DNA of 64,000 nt, taken from the NCBI GenBank assembly GCA_973895155.1, contig OZ316894.1, forward strand, positions 3,410,001 through 3,474,000. Direction: 5' to 3'. The notes beneath the pieces were generated by a model. It was not told the origin of the DNA and made no database searches. It saw only the letters and a program-made list of their open reading frames with translations. Shown one piece after another: positions 8,864 to 20,553 of this stretch (within the stretch, counting starts at the first letter, position 1; every line of letters starts with the position of its first letter). Source of the stretch: Marsupella aquatica. Taxonomy: Eukaryota > Marchantiophyta. A program made the position numbers and the translations under genes.

Positions 8864-9399
8864 TAAGCTCTACAAAGGATAGTGAGAGCTTGATGTTAGG
8901 TATTGCCTCTACCTTGTACTCGGTTAAATGCACTTAGCATTAGCTCTAGTTAGACAGTAACAGAGTTTGTGGAGTGGTTCACTCGAGTAGGCATAATACC
9001 TTAGAGAGTTCCAGTGTGGAACTCATTTTACACAATGAGGTCTTCGGTGAAAGACCTAGAGAGGAGATATGCCTTAGAGCTCCGTGGAGGAGGCTATGGT
9101 GGACCATGTATGATTTGATCATTAGTAATTTTCTCGACGACAGTGGACGTAGCCCATCCGGGTGAACCACTTATATGCTGTGTAGTCTCATGGTGAATGT
9201 GCATGAGTTGTTGACGTGCGGCATTGTTGATGTGACTCTTGTGTAAATCCTGGTTGACAATTTTCCCAACACCTGAGGTGCTATGAAGTGCAACACACAC
9301 AGTGTGTAAAGAAGGCTATGAGTAAGCTCTACAAAGGATAGTGAGAGCCTGAGTGCTATGAAGTGCAACACACACACAATGTGTAAAGAAGGCTATGAG
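8864..9399. repeat. Tandem duplication of about 75 bp, one unit split by a solo LTR
   Basis: The unit TAAGCTCTACAAAGGATAGT...GGCTATGAG occurs once uninterrupted at about 9323-9399. It also occurs once split into 8864-8893 and 9272-9322 by the LTR at 8894-9271. The intact unit therefore preserves the empty site. Confidence 0.85.
8894..9271 (+). mobile_element. Solo Copia-type LTR
   Basis: 378 bp starting TGTTAGG and ending CCCAACA. The flanks CTTGA and CCTGA differ at one base, consistent with an old 5-bp target duplication. It contains the block GTGGACGTAGCC...GGTGAACCAC that also marks the LTRs of Copia-2 and Copia-3, so it belongs to a related family. No internal element remains, implying LTR-LTR recombination. 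Confidence 0.85.
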
Positions 9400-10860
9400 T
9401 ACAGAGACAGGGAGAAAAGGCCTAAACTCATACAAAAAAGTTGCACAAGGCCGAAGGAACTGGTCAAAGCAGGGCGGAAAGTTCCCCAAAACCCTCCAAT
9501 GAGAGGGCCTTTTCCTTGAGCTGGGTTGCCTTGGTGGTAGTATGGCCAGGCACATGGGTAGCAAGAGCTACTAAGAAAAAATTCCTTTACAAAGACAAGT
9601 CCAACAATGTGGTCTTCTAGCTTGGTCCCACAGACCTTTAAAGATCTATATCTAGCTTTGACTTAGTATGCCTCTCTCCCTTCTCTCTAAGATTAGATTT
9701 TGTGCTAGGATGCCTCTGTATCTTCTCTCTAAGATTAGATTTTGTGCTAGGTATTACCCTTATTTTGTATGGCGTTTGGTAACTGCACACCAAATAACAG
9801 TAGTACCTAGACAGAACAATACTCCCTGATGTAAACGAGCAATCAGTTGTAACTTGGTATGGAAAATCCACTCAACTGTGGTTGGGTACTTGCCACGTGA
9901 ACAAATTATGGGGTCTGGTGTTGGTTTTTTATGTCCCGTTTGATGTGCAATTACCCCATCCTCTTGGAATAATGAACAAAACGAAGCATCAAGGAAACAG
10001 CACATTATGTGGTGAGCAGAAGTCAACCATAAGGTCTTCTGACTAGGTCCATCCACGAATTTCTTGCAGAGTATCCTGGATTTGATGTGCCTGTGTGAAA
10101 TTAAACAGTGGGCCATGGCTCCAACCCATCTCGGGCGAGTTTTCAATTCTGGGAAAGGTAAAGATCTGAACATGGGCCTTTGTTGACTCATCTACTATCC
10201 TACATGGTTCATCCTGGCTCATGGTAAATTAATGGAGATGACTCATTGGAATTAAGTGCATTTATGGCAGTCAGACTAGTGCTGCCCAAAGTAACTGAAA
10301 TTATGCAAAACAAATTCTAAGTGTCAAGAGTTGCTATATGGCGAATCCACTTTTCATGTTTTGTCTTATTCATAATTTTTTGTCATGTATTTTTATTTGA
10401 ATGTACCTTAACAAGGGGCATCCTTTGTATCATATAGACTTTTAATTCATTTTTGGAACCCTTTAACTTTTGGTATCCTATAGGATTTTGAATTTATTGT
10501 GGCAGCCCCCTTAATTTTTAAACTTTGTTATGTCCTAGAGAGAAACCATGGGCTTCATTTTCTAATACTTTTAAGTATTCTCATGAGCGAGAGGAATGAT
10601 TCTAAGTACCATCAACACATCGTGTCTTAATTTCCCTCATGGCTTTCTCGTAGCATCTTTGTGTCATAAAATTTAGTTGTAATTTCATTGGTCACTATGT
10701 GCTTTTATTTGCATGTGCTTTACTTATATTATTTTACCCATTCACATTTAATATGTATTCTAGGTTATTCTCATTTAATATGTATTCTAGGTTTACTCTC
10801 TAATTTCATCCACTTACACATCACTACCAGACAAAAAGTAAAGCATGTTCCAGGATGAGC
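9400..10860. other. Intergenic DNA made of segments dispersed through the array
   Basis: No convincing gene. Blocks near 9590-9840 and 10030-10190 recur near 22380-23410 and 32260-32830 (for example GGTCTTCTAGCTTGGTCCCACAG and AACTGCACACCAAATA). This fits intergenic DNA copied with the tandem receptor-kinase units. Confidence 0.5.
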
Positions 10861-10861
10861 A

Positions 10862-11075
10862 TGCTATATATGCAAAACAAATTCTAGGTGTCCAGAGCTA
10901 TGCATAGACCCCACTCTATGCTGCCCGAACAACTGAAATTAAGTAAAAAACAAATTCGAAGTGTCAAGAGCTATGTCCTGGCAAAACAAATCTAAGTGTC
11001 AAGAGCTATGTCCGGACCTTACTCTTTGCACCCAAACAATTGAAATTATGCAAAATTAACAAATTCTAAGTGTGA
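10862..11075. repeat. Degenerate repeat around AACAAATTCTAAGTGTCAAGAGCTATG
   Basis: Four imperfect copies of a motif containing CAAATTCTAAGTGTCAAGAG lie here, with another near 10304 and two more near 32950-33060. It is noncoding and follows the tandem array. Confidence 0.55.
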
Positions 11076-12053
11076 GGACTTACTTCTTGGGTGGGTTTGT
11101 TTCAAAAGGGGGATTTAAACTCAGCACCTCTCCACTCAGATGGCCTGCCCCTTACTCATAGCATGGTTTGTATCCATATATGTAAGGAGCCCAGGCGTCA
11201 GGCAGCAATTGCCAGGTAGTAGGGGCGAACAGCCTGACTCTGCCATTGCAGCACATCCAGGGACTCATTGCCCCAAATATTGCCAACACTATTTGTCTAG
11301 CCCGGATCTTTTGTTGTTACATTTCAATTAAAATTATCAGGATTCAATATTTGGAGAAATGGTGATTAATTTTATACTGCAAAGATGTACTACCACCAGC
11401 CATCTAAAATCATGGAGCCCTCATTCTCATATTCGGAAATGATCAGTCAGTGGGCAAATCTTCTTATGCACACATCTTAACAGAGTCCCAAGGAGCCACA
11501 AAAGAATATATATATATATATGCTATCTAAAACCCGCATCTAATTTCCATCCTGTCAGTATTTGTTACTTAGTTTCCAGGTGGTCATGGAATACAGTACA
11601 ATTAAGGACGGTGGAAATTAAACAAATAGCACTCAGGAGGTGAATAATATTAGAGAGCTTGATCCCTCAGACAAAGCTGGGTGGAAAGTATATTTTCTTG
11701 CTTTTCTGGTCTTTGTAGTTCCATGTTGAGATAATCCCCACAAGAAGACCTAGAGAGAGAACTACCATTGGCGCAAGACATTGAGGTCAATGGTTGAATA
11801 TACTGGCATGTAATTCTTTTTTTGCCTAAAAAAAACCTATTGAAACTAGTTCAAAAATCCAGCATACACCATGGGTGGCCCACAAAAGGGGGTCTGCACC
11901 CGGGGGACCAAAGGTTGCAGAGCCCAAGGAACCAAAGAGGCCCGCACCAGGAGAGAAGCGAGGAGAGAAGCAGGCACAGCAAGAAATTAAGGAACTAAAA
12001 GAGAAATTTAACTGCTATATATAGAAGGACCGGCAAAACTCCAAAGACCGGCC
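11076..12053. other. Intergenic, no gene seen
   Basis: A block at about 11070-11160 (TTGTTTCAAAAGG...CAGCACCTC) recurs near 26230-26310 and 33090-33160. A short (TA)n run is at about 11507-11521. Nothing else recognised. Confidence 0.5.
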
Positions 12054-12395
12054 AGTGGATATTAAGGACTGCTCTTAGTCTTGTGACTCAAAGGTTATGG
12101 CAATTAGGTTAACCTTAGTTAGGGATTTAGCTGAGGTTAGGTTAGTCGTGTGTGACCTTGCATATATACCAAGGCTAGTGTAAGCCGCTGGTATGTGGTG
12201 CTTGCTCATTGCAACGGAATAACTTGAGGAAGAGAGAGAGCTTGTGTGTTTTGACTACTGTGAAGTAAAGTTGGAGTGTTCGTGTGGACATAGCCTTGGA
12301 GAAGAAGTGAATCACGTATGGATTATGTCGACTATGTGTGCATGGTATGAGTTATGATTGTATTATCATGAAGGAAGATGTCATACTTCAATAGT
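12054..12395 (+). repeat. Diverged Copia LTR fragment
   Basis: It resembles the minus-strand reading of the Copia-3 LTR in order: TCTTGTGACTC, GGTTAACC-type stretch, a TGTGGACATAGCC...GTGAATCACGTAT block, and GTCGACTATGTG. The ends are too decayed to find TSDs. Confidence 0.6.
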
Positions 12396-13597
12396 GGAGA
12401 GGTACTTGAGAGCCACCTAAGAGTGGGTCCATAATAAAGCAAAACAATATCAGTCTAGCCTGGCATGTATTTCTTGAAAGAAAAATGAGGTCTGATAATG
12501 ATTGGGACCAAGGAATTCCGAGGACGTGACCAATGCAGCGTCACTTGCTCCAAATTAAATAATGGCAAATGTCCTGTCTGAACTGAACCAGGTCACTCTA
12601 GGAGTGATAAATTATCACCTGCCTCATTTGAAAGAGTGAGGATCAAGATCTGCAAAAATATTAGCTAGTACTCAACCGTAGTGCCAACGGAGGGGAAACT
12701 GACGGCTGGAGTGCCAACACAATGAGTCCGCATTGCTATTTGCCCCCACAACAAGTTATAGATTGATGGATTCAAGGACAAAGTTTCAAATAACAATGTT
12801 TTACTCCATGTATGGAAAGGTATGTTACTAGTATCTGCCATCTGGTTTCCGGCTTGCATATGACCTTGCGCGCACTTCTTGACATACAGGTAATAAAGTG
12901 ATTTTTTGCACTACTTTTTACTTTGTATATGAGCTCAGATCCCGGCTCAGATATTATTCATATATCTCATGGGTATTCGGTTACCAAGCCATTTCTTTAA
13001 TAGACCTTAATTCAGTTGATTTGTTTTGGTTCTATTTTTTAGTAACTTAGTGGTCTAGTTCCTTAGTTTGAAATCTTACTAATAAACAGTGAACATACGC
13101 TACTTTCAAAGGCTAGGGTCTAGAGTGAAGCCTCTAGAGTACTGTAACCCCAAATATGGACAAAACTGAACTCCATAATAAGCACAAAGTGAAGGTGAAA
13201 AAAATGGGATGGGGCAAATATAAATGAGAAATAACCTATAATTTTTTTTAACAAAATTGTGCTTTCGTTTCATCTCTATTTAGTTACGTGCAAGTAACAG
13301 GTGATCAGGCTAGTCTTGCTAATAATTCACAAATGAAAGCTACTTTTAAGGCCTACGGCCTAGAGTGAAGCCTCTAGACCGTGACTCTACTCTAACTCAC
13401 AAAACACAAAGGGAAAGACAAACCAAAACAGCTAAGAATCATTTTTGTCCTCGTCACTCTCTTTTGGTTCAAGGAAGGGGTAGTCAAGTCTCAACCCCCT
13501 CAAACAGAACACTGACTCCAAAGCAGCTTCCTTGATGTAAAAAACAATTCTAGTATGAACACATGCATTCCAATCTCAATCTGATAGTCATAGTGAG
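12396..13597. other. Intergenic region 3' of LRR kinase copy 2
   Basis: No gene seen. Two related blocks near 13100-13150 and 13335-13400 share the phrase CTAGAGTGAAGCCTCTAGA, also found near 53965-54005. The 3' UTR of copy 2 would fall at its right end. Confidence 0.45.
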
Positions 13598-16500
13598 TCA
13601 GAAATATAATGTCCAGTATAGGCCCTCCTCCTTGAGAAGGTCATCTAAAGTTCTTATACTGAGTGCTTCTTGACCTGTCTTCTGAATATTCAGCAAGAAC
13701 TCAAGAACAAAATTCATGGATGGGCGATTTCCAGGCAGCAGCCTTGCACAAAAAATACCTAATTGTAATGTTAACATCATTTGCTTCCTAATGATAGCGT
13801 TACTAGCACCCTCAATTTTGAGAGTTGGGGTGAGGACGTTGAATGGTGTAATTTCAGGTGTAATATTTGACTCTTGAAAACTGTGCTGCACTGTGGCCAC
13901 TAGATCCTCATCTTGGCCAGAAGGGGTCATGCTTTGAGATTGTGTTACTGGTTTTCCGGTCAAGAGCTCAAGCAGAACCACTCCAAAGCTATAAACATCG
14001 CCTTTGGTGCTGACTCTTGCACCTGTCCCATACTCTGGATGTCCAAAGTATCCCACACTGTTGTTAGGAAGAAAACAACATTACTCCAAAATCAAGAGTA
14101 ATGTCAGCCCACAATACCAATAAGTATTGATCTCTTAGTACTACTCTAGTATCTCAAGTTGCAATTTTGGTGCTGGTTTGAATGCGTCACAATGAACAAG
14201 TATAGGTAGATGATAATTCGGCGACTGAATGCTTTTATTAGCCAGGACCTGATGTAGCCTACCCTACTAGAGTACTCGAGTATATGAATGCCCCATAATT
14301 ATAATACAGAGAGTAACTACTGTATCATATCAAATGGCAGTAATGGGTTTGGTATCTCACTGGGTTAAACTTTCTCTGTTGGGGAAAAAAATATCAAATG
14401 TTGCCTACATTTTCTAGTTGGAAAACTCTAACCAGTTTTCAGTTTTATTTCAGCTGTTAGGAAGGACCCACCATGATTGTAGATCCGTGACCATGTGGCC
14501 CAACCAGAAAGTGCATGCTCGCCAATTACTGATTTTATTAATTGTGGATACAAAAGCCAAGGAGAGAAGACTCTGGTCAGACAGACTCCTGGCTATACCT
14601 CGAAATCTGCCTGTGCTCTAGCAAGTCTTGTTTCCAAGTTATGCAATTAATCCTCATTCCAGTCACTCTGTAGATTAAGTAGAATATAGTTAATTAGTAG
14701 AAGACGCTCACCTGGAGGCATGTAGCCAAAGGTGCCACAAACTGTCGAGGCAGACACTTCCCCATTCTCCCCATGATTATTGTATGCCACGAACTTGGAA
14801 ATCCCAAAGTCACACAGTTTTGGTTCCAAATCTGCATCCAGAAGTATGTTGCTTGGCTTCAAATCCCTATGTATGATCGGGTTTGGACGTTCATGGTGAA
14901 GGTACACCAATCGATGCGTCACACCCAAGAGTATGTTCAATCTTTCTGCCCAAGTCAACTCACACGGTGTATCCCCATGCAGATTCGCATGTAAGCTTCC
15001 CTTGGGCATGTATTCGAGCAAGATGGCTTTCAGATCCACACTCGAGTACATCCCGACAACCTTAATGATATTGCGGTGCCGCAACTGAGCAAGAGTCTGC
15101 GCCTCACTAACATCTCCTTCTCATCATGCTGCCCCCCCTCAATTGTAGGAGCCCTCGATCCTTGAAAACTTTGATATCGATGATCTCACCGCCAGGTAAA
15201 TCCGCCCTGTACACAATGCTTTTGGCGCCGTTTCCAATTGCAGAGTCCCCCCCCGCTGTCCTTCTTGTCATAACAACGGGAGGAGATATACAAGGCTCCA
15301 ACGAACAGTACAACGAACCCCAGAGCAGAAACCACAGATATCCACACTTGGGGGCATTCAAAACCGTTGCAATTGGACCTCGAGCCCACTGGCGAACCTA
15401 TTCCAACAGGACAGGGTCGTTGAGGCCCAAGAATAGCTCCACACAGCCCAGGAATTCCCAAAAATGAAGCCGTCGTCAGATGATCCTGGAAAGCACCTGA
15501 ATTAGGAATCGGCCCACTGAAGTTGTTATAAGAAGCGTTGAAGGTCGTGAGATTCTGAAGCAGTCCAAGATCTTTAGGAATTGCTCCTGACAACTTATTG
15601 AAAGAGAGGTCCAAGCTTTCGAGCAAAGGACATCCTCCAAGGCCCAAAGGAATCGGTCCTGAGATATTGTTGACGGATACATTTATCACAACAATCTGGT
15701 TCAATTCAGTAAGTTGTGATGGCCATGAACCAGAAAATAGATTGCCGGATAGATTCAATATGGCCAGAGAAGACATTGTTGCAAAAGCTTCCCCGGGAAT
15801 ACTGCCGGTCAGCCTATTCTGTGAAAAATCCACTGATAGCAGCTGTGTACAATTGCCCAAGGAAGCCGGAAGCACCCCGATGAATTTGTTTGCAGACATA
15901 TCCAATTGCTGCAAATTGATAAGTTGGCCAATCTCCGCTGGTATCGAACTACCCAAGTTATTGTCACTGAGGTCAAGGGTTTCCATCAAGTGAAAGTTCC
16001 TGAGGAGCTCCGCTGCAACACTTCCAGAAAGCTGATTCCGGCCAAGGAAAAGAAATTGTAGATTGGTCAAATTGGCGAGCCCGCGGGGAATTTGTCCACT
16101 CAGGATATTTCGGCCCAATCCCAAATAATTTAGGTTCGAGCAATTGCTGAAGGATTCTGGAACCGGGCCATGGAAATAATTATAACTGGCATGAAAGCCC
16201 AGCAAAAGCTGGAAGCTTCCAAAATCTCCATCTAACTCCCCATTGAATGAATTATTTTGGAGTTCTATTCTTTGCAAGCTCGACGTTAGATTGTAGATGA
16301 AATTAGGGAAAGGACCAGAGAGAAGGTTCTGGCCAATCACGAGATATGCCAATTGTGACAGGTGTCCTAACTCAGCGGGAACCTGACCGCTCAGCTGATT
16401 GATCTCAAGGACAAGGTTGTATATGGCAGTGCAATTTCTGAGCGAAGGTGGAATCACTCCGGACAAATTGTTGAACGCCACGAAAAACTGACGAAGTTGG

Positions 16501-17989
16501 GAAAGTTGACCTATCTCTGTGGGAATTTCACCTTGAAGATTCATGTCAGCTAAATAGACGTCCTGCAAATTTTGCAATGACACTATCCAAGGGCGCAGAC
16601 CGTTAGGATAAAATCCTGGGTTGTCAGCCAACGTGAGGCCTTGTAAACGTGAACAATTGGATAACGACGCGGGAATTAAGCCACTGAATAAGTTTTCGGA
16701 AAGATATAGTTGTTCCATGTTTCTCAGCAAACCTATTTCATCTGGGATAGAACCCGTTAAGTGGTTTCGGCTCAAAAGAAGGTACGCAAGGGAGGTCGCG
16801 TTGAATATGGATCTCGGAATCTCTCCGACGAGACCACAATTTCTGAACTCCAAAACTTCCAAAATAGGCAGTGAACCGATCTCAGGTAGAATCTCAGATC
16901 CATCCCACACATTGTATTCCAATCCCAGAAAGGTAAGATTTGATAATTGGCTCCAGGTTTGAGGTAGCTGACCAACGAATCGATTGACACCTAGGTTGAG
17001 CTCCTGCAGCGAAGTGAGATTCAACGTCCATATTGGGAAACTCCCCTCAAAGCTGCATAGTAATACGCGAAAATCTTGCAAGTGAATCAGCTCCCCCAAC
17101 TGGAACGGGAGTTCCCCTCCCAATCTTATATAGTAGCTCAACCACATCTGGGTAAGTGATGAGCAGTTACCCAAAGTAGATGGAATGGAGCCAGAAATTG
17201 AGCAGTTCTCTAGACTCAGAAACTCCAAGTACGACAAGGCGCCAAATTCAGGAGGAATGCCTCCGTCAAAAGAATTATGACCTAAATCCAAATGTCTTAG
17301 AGCCGAGCAGTTGCCCAGTGATCTTGGAATCCCTCCAGTGAGGTTGTTGTTGGACAAGTCTAGAATTGAAGTTTGTCAAGATTTCCGACTGGAGGAGGGA
17401 TAATTTCGTTGAGTTCATTGAAGGACACATTGAGATGCAACAAATTGGAGCAGTTGCCAAGACTAGTTGGTATGGAGCCGTGCAACAAGTTCCGCGAGAG
17501 ATCCAGATGCTGCAGATTTAAAAGCTGACCAAGGAGGGTTGAGACTGTTCCAACCAGGTTAAGGCCTGCCAGATTGAGGGTGGTGACATGCTTGGAGTTC
17601 GCTGCACATCCAACCCCTGGCCATCTACAGGGATCAGAGTCATTTGCGTGCCAGCTATTGAGCACTCCCAGGGGATCGCCCGTGATTTCGCTCTTGAAAC
17701 CAATGAGAATTTCCACATCCTTGCTAGCCTTGGCGGGGTTGATTTTTACGTTTTGGTGAAGTGAGTGTCGTCTCCTTCCCTCGGCGGATGTGGAAAGAGG
17801 AGTACTGGACGCAGCAGTGGCGATTAGATTGAACGTTGGTATGTCAGCTCGTCCCATTCTCCTTAAAGCTATAGCATGACTCTCTATACTGCTGCCAGTA
17901 GAACCGCACAAAGACAATTGCCCCTTTGCGAGGATCACAACCGTGATGATAAGATGCTGGAGAAGAGTGCCTCGAATAGTTGCTGCCAT
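13598..17989 (-). pseudogene. LRR receptor-like kinase, copy 2 (frameshifted, otherwise near full length)
   Basis: ATG at 17989, stop at 13598. Parts in order: signal peptide; LRR cap with the pair DPCRWPGVGC; about 20 LRRs; transmembrane segment VVSALGFVVLFVGALYISS near 15300; protein kinase with HRDLKPSNILLD and CDFGISK near 14830; then after an intron [25 protein letters not shown]. The intron is 14035-14711 (donor GTGAGC, acceptor CATCCAG) and restores the usual GYMPPEYG across the junction. Breaks: a missing T near 17366 relative to copy 1; an extra G in a run of eight at 15247-15254; two further single-base deletions near 15150 and 15115 relative to copy 3. The glycine loop reads IGNGAKSIVY and is poor. 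With four frame breaks, at least two at homopolymers, it is called a pseudogene; assembly errors cannot be excluded for the homopolymer ones. Confidence 0.85.
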
Positions 17990-19530
17990 GCTGACGCTCT
18001 GCCAGATGATGGATCCACGAACTCTTTCCTAGTGCGTCGACAGTATGAGCATCACTGATCGAACCACGCAATCACTCTCTGCATTTCGCATTGCTCAAAT
18101 GGTCAGAGGACTGACTAATCAGACCCTAAGTCAGCCTTACGACAGCCCTACACTAGACGAGTGCTCTAAAGGTACAAGAGTGATCAGAACACCGCACCCG
18201 AATTGAAAGGCGGCGACGTCTGAATAATCCATCTGCGGTAAACCAGACCATTGTGCACCACTCTTTGAATCTTTTCATTTAGGTGAGCATTCGGAAAAAA
18301 GTCCAGTTAGTACGCAGTACGTTACATGAGAAGACAGATAAGAAAGCAGGGCCGGATGCCCGGATAAGCCCAGCTTACCAGCACGAATGAACGTTATGAT
18401 TCTGACGTCCACTGGTAAGGTAGAGGTCGAAGAGTGGCTCGATTGTCCCCAGACAGATGGAACTGACGAGAAGGAGCCTGCAAGCCTGTTTGCTTTGGCT
18501 GCTCACACACGCACCTTCAGATACTCACACCTTCAGCATAGAGCACAGAGGACATCCAAAGGAATTCCCGGACCTGGGAATCAGATGGGCAGCACAACTG
18601 TCAGTAGAGTTCAAATTCCGAGGGCTCTACTAGTGGGGAGTCCAACGTCCCGGTCCCACGTGCACCATAGAGGAATTGCAATGGTTTGGATGACTTGTCT
18701 GCGCACAGGTCCGATTAATGACGATACTCGTGGACTCGTACACAATATAACCTGTCTAGAGGTAGTAACGCAGAGAGTCTCGTGTAACATGAGATTTACA
18801 ATCTCACGTATTCTTTGAGTCCCGTGCGGTAGGACACACAAATGCTCCTAGCTTCCTCGTCCTGCTCTCTCTGCGCGGGCACGCAGGTTGGACACAGGCT
18901 GGAATTACATTCAGTTGATTATGTAATGAAAGCGGTGTTTCAAGCAGCACAACAGCCATCGATCAGGAGGGCACAACAGTCGTCAGGAGGGCAAACAAAT
19001 GCAAACTAAGAAGAAGGTAACATTTCTTTGACGGCAACTTTGTCAATCACAGCGATTTTTCAAGCAGCAGGCAGTCATGAGTCAGCTGAATGGGTCTCGT
19101 TCGTCCTCGTTGCGATTTCTACGTCATGACGTCTCCTGGATTTCAAGAATGGGTACGCGATGCTAGTCAACAGTACGGGTACAGTCCTACACATGTATCG
19201 ATGGATGGGAACGCTACCTCGATCCCAATCTCGCTTCCTCCTGCTCGTCGCTGAAGTGGAGCTCTCGCGTCGAATTGGAGGTCTCGCTCACACTGGAGTG
19301 CGCACCGTCTAATTATTGCAAGAGTTCGGGATTTTATAAATGTGCTCTGAGAAACAGTGTGGACTATGGTTGAACTTTTACGCCCATTCGGAACTGGCTA
19401 CCGTAGACTGGTCCAAGCTTAGGTTAGGGGTTACAATAAAATTTCTGGGCTCTTGACTTTGTCTGGTTACGTACCAACTTGATTTTCTGGGTTTGGTTGG
19501 TTCAGAATGTTGGTCAACTTCACTGTTTGT
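17990..19530. other. Upstream region of LRR kinase copy 2
   Basis: Homologous to 1374-2481 plus 8156-8560 upstream of copy 1 and, over a shorter stretch, to 30332-30600 upstream of copy 3. It carries the unoccupied Copia-1 target near 19110-19130. A 143-codon ORF at 18387-18818 is truncated in copy 1 and shows no domain, so it is not called a gene. Confidence 0.65.
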
Positions 19531-20210
19531 TGAATATGTTGGTCAATGTGTCACATTTGTACAAAAAGTTGCATGGACAAAATATTGGATAGTTTTGTAT
19601 GGGGAAAAAACAAAATTGCATGCTAGTCAGTTTGGGATGATTTTATTTCATATTAATTTTTACTGTTCTTACTAGTAGGAGAAGGATAAAGGGACCAGTT
19701 TACTATAATAGGACCAAGTAAACTTTACAAAGAAGGAACAAAGAAAGAGGTATAGACATGACAAACTCAGAAGAAGAGGCCAAATGCAATAATGTGATGA
19801 TCTAACAATCAACACTACTCAAGGAACTAATTTTTCAAGTGGGACATGGATGTGTTGTAAGGGGGCAAGCCTCTACTCACCTGTGGTGCACTAGTAGTAC
19901 CCATGGCTATAGATGTATAATATGGCCAGGGGATCTCACTATATGAAGCCCCCCACACGGCATCCAATCCATGTGTTGTAGTCTTGAGCACCAAGGATGG
20001 GGGGCTCGTCAAACCAGCAGGCCAATGCAAGCATCATAGCAGCACCCATGCAGTAGGGCCAAACAGGCAAAAACAGCCTAGAAGGAGAAAAAAAAAAGGT
20101 GGGGGGGCAGGCCCAGGTATAGTGGGTACACCAAGACCTAAGTTGCCATCCTAAACCCACAAAGCACTCAAAGAGTATAAGCAAACATCACTGCACCACC
20201 TTCACAGATG
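19531..20210. other. Intergenic, no gene seen
   Basis: Unremarkable apart from an A8 then G7 run near 20090-20107. Confidence 0.4.
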
Positions 20211-20553
20211 TGTTAGATATTTACTCAAGGTCTAGGGTTATGACATGTAACCGTAGTTAGACTAACCATAGTCGGAGATGTGGTTAGGTTAACTAGGATG
20301 CACACTATATGCCAAGCGGTGTTTGCTTGGATAAATGGAACTTAGGCTCATTGTTATGGAGCCACTTGAGAGATGAGGAGAGCTTACACTATAGAGACTT
20401 GGTATAGCCGACGGACTTAGAGTTCAATAAAGCTCTCTTGTGTATTCCCGTGGATGTAGCCTTGAGGAGGTGAACCACGTATCTCTTGTGTCGACTACTT
20501 GCGTGTTGGATGTGTCATGTGCTTACCATTACAAGTGTCGTCTATGCTCAACA
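20211..20553 (+). mobile_element. Solo LTR of the Copia-2/Copia-3 superfamily
   Basis: 343 bp, starts TGTTAGATATTTACTC and ends ATGCTCAACA, with perfect 5-bp duplications AGATG at 20206-20210 and 20554-20558. The right two thirds (TTGTTATGGAGCCACTTGAG, GTAGCC...GTGAACCACGTATCTC) closely match the LTR of Copia-2, while the left third resembles that of Copia-3. No internal sequence remains. Confidence 0.93.

Noticed and set aside
9760-10191. 143-codon minus-strand ORF in the spacer
   Set aside because: It lies in spacer DNA repeated near 22900 and 32400 where the frame is not kept, and shows no domain.
11505-11521. (TA)n run as a possible regulatory site
   Set aside because: A short simple repeat with no gene nearby to regulate.
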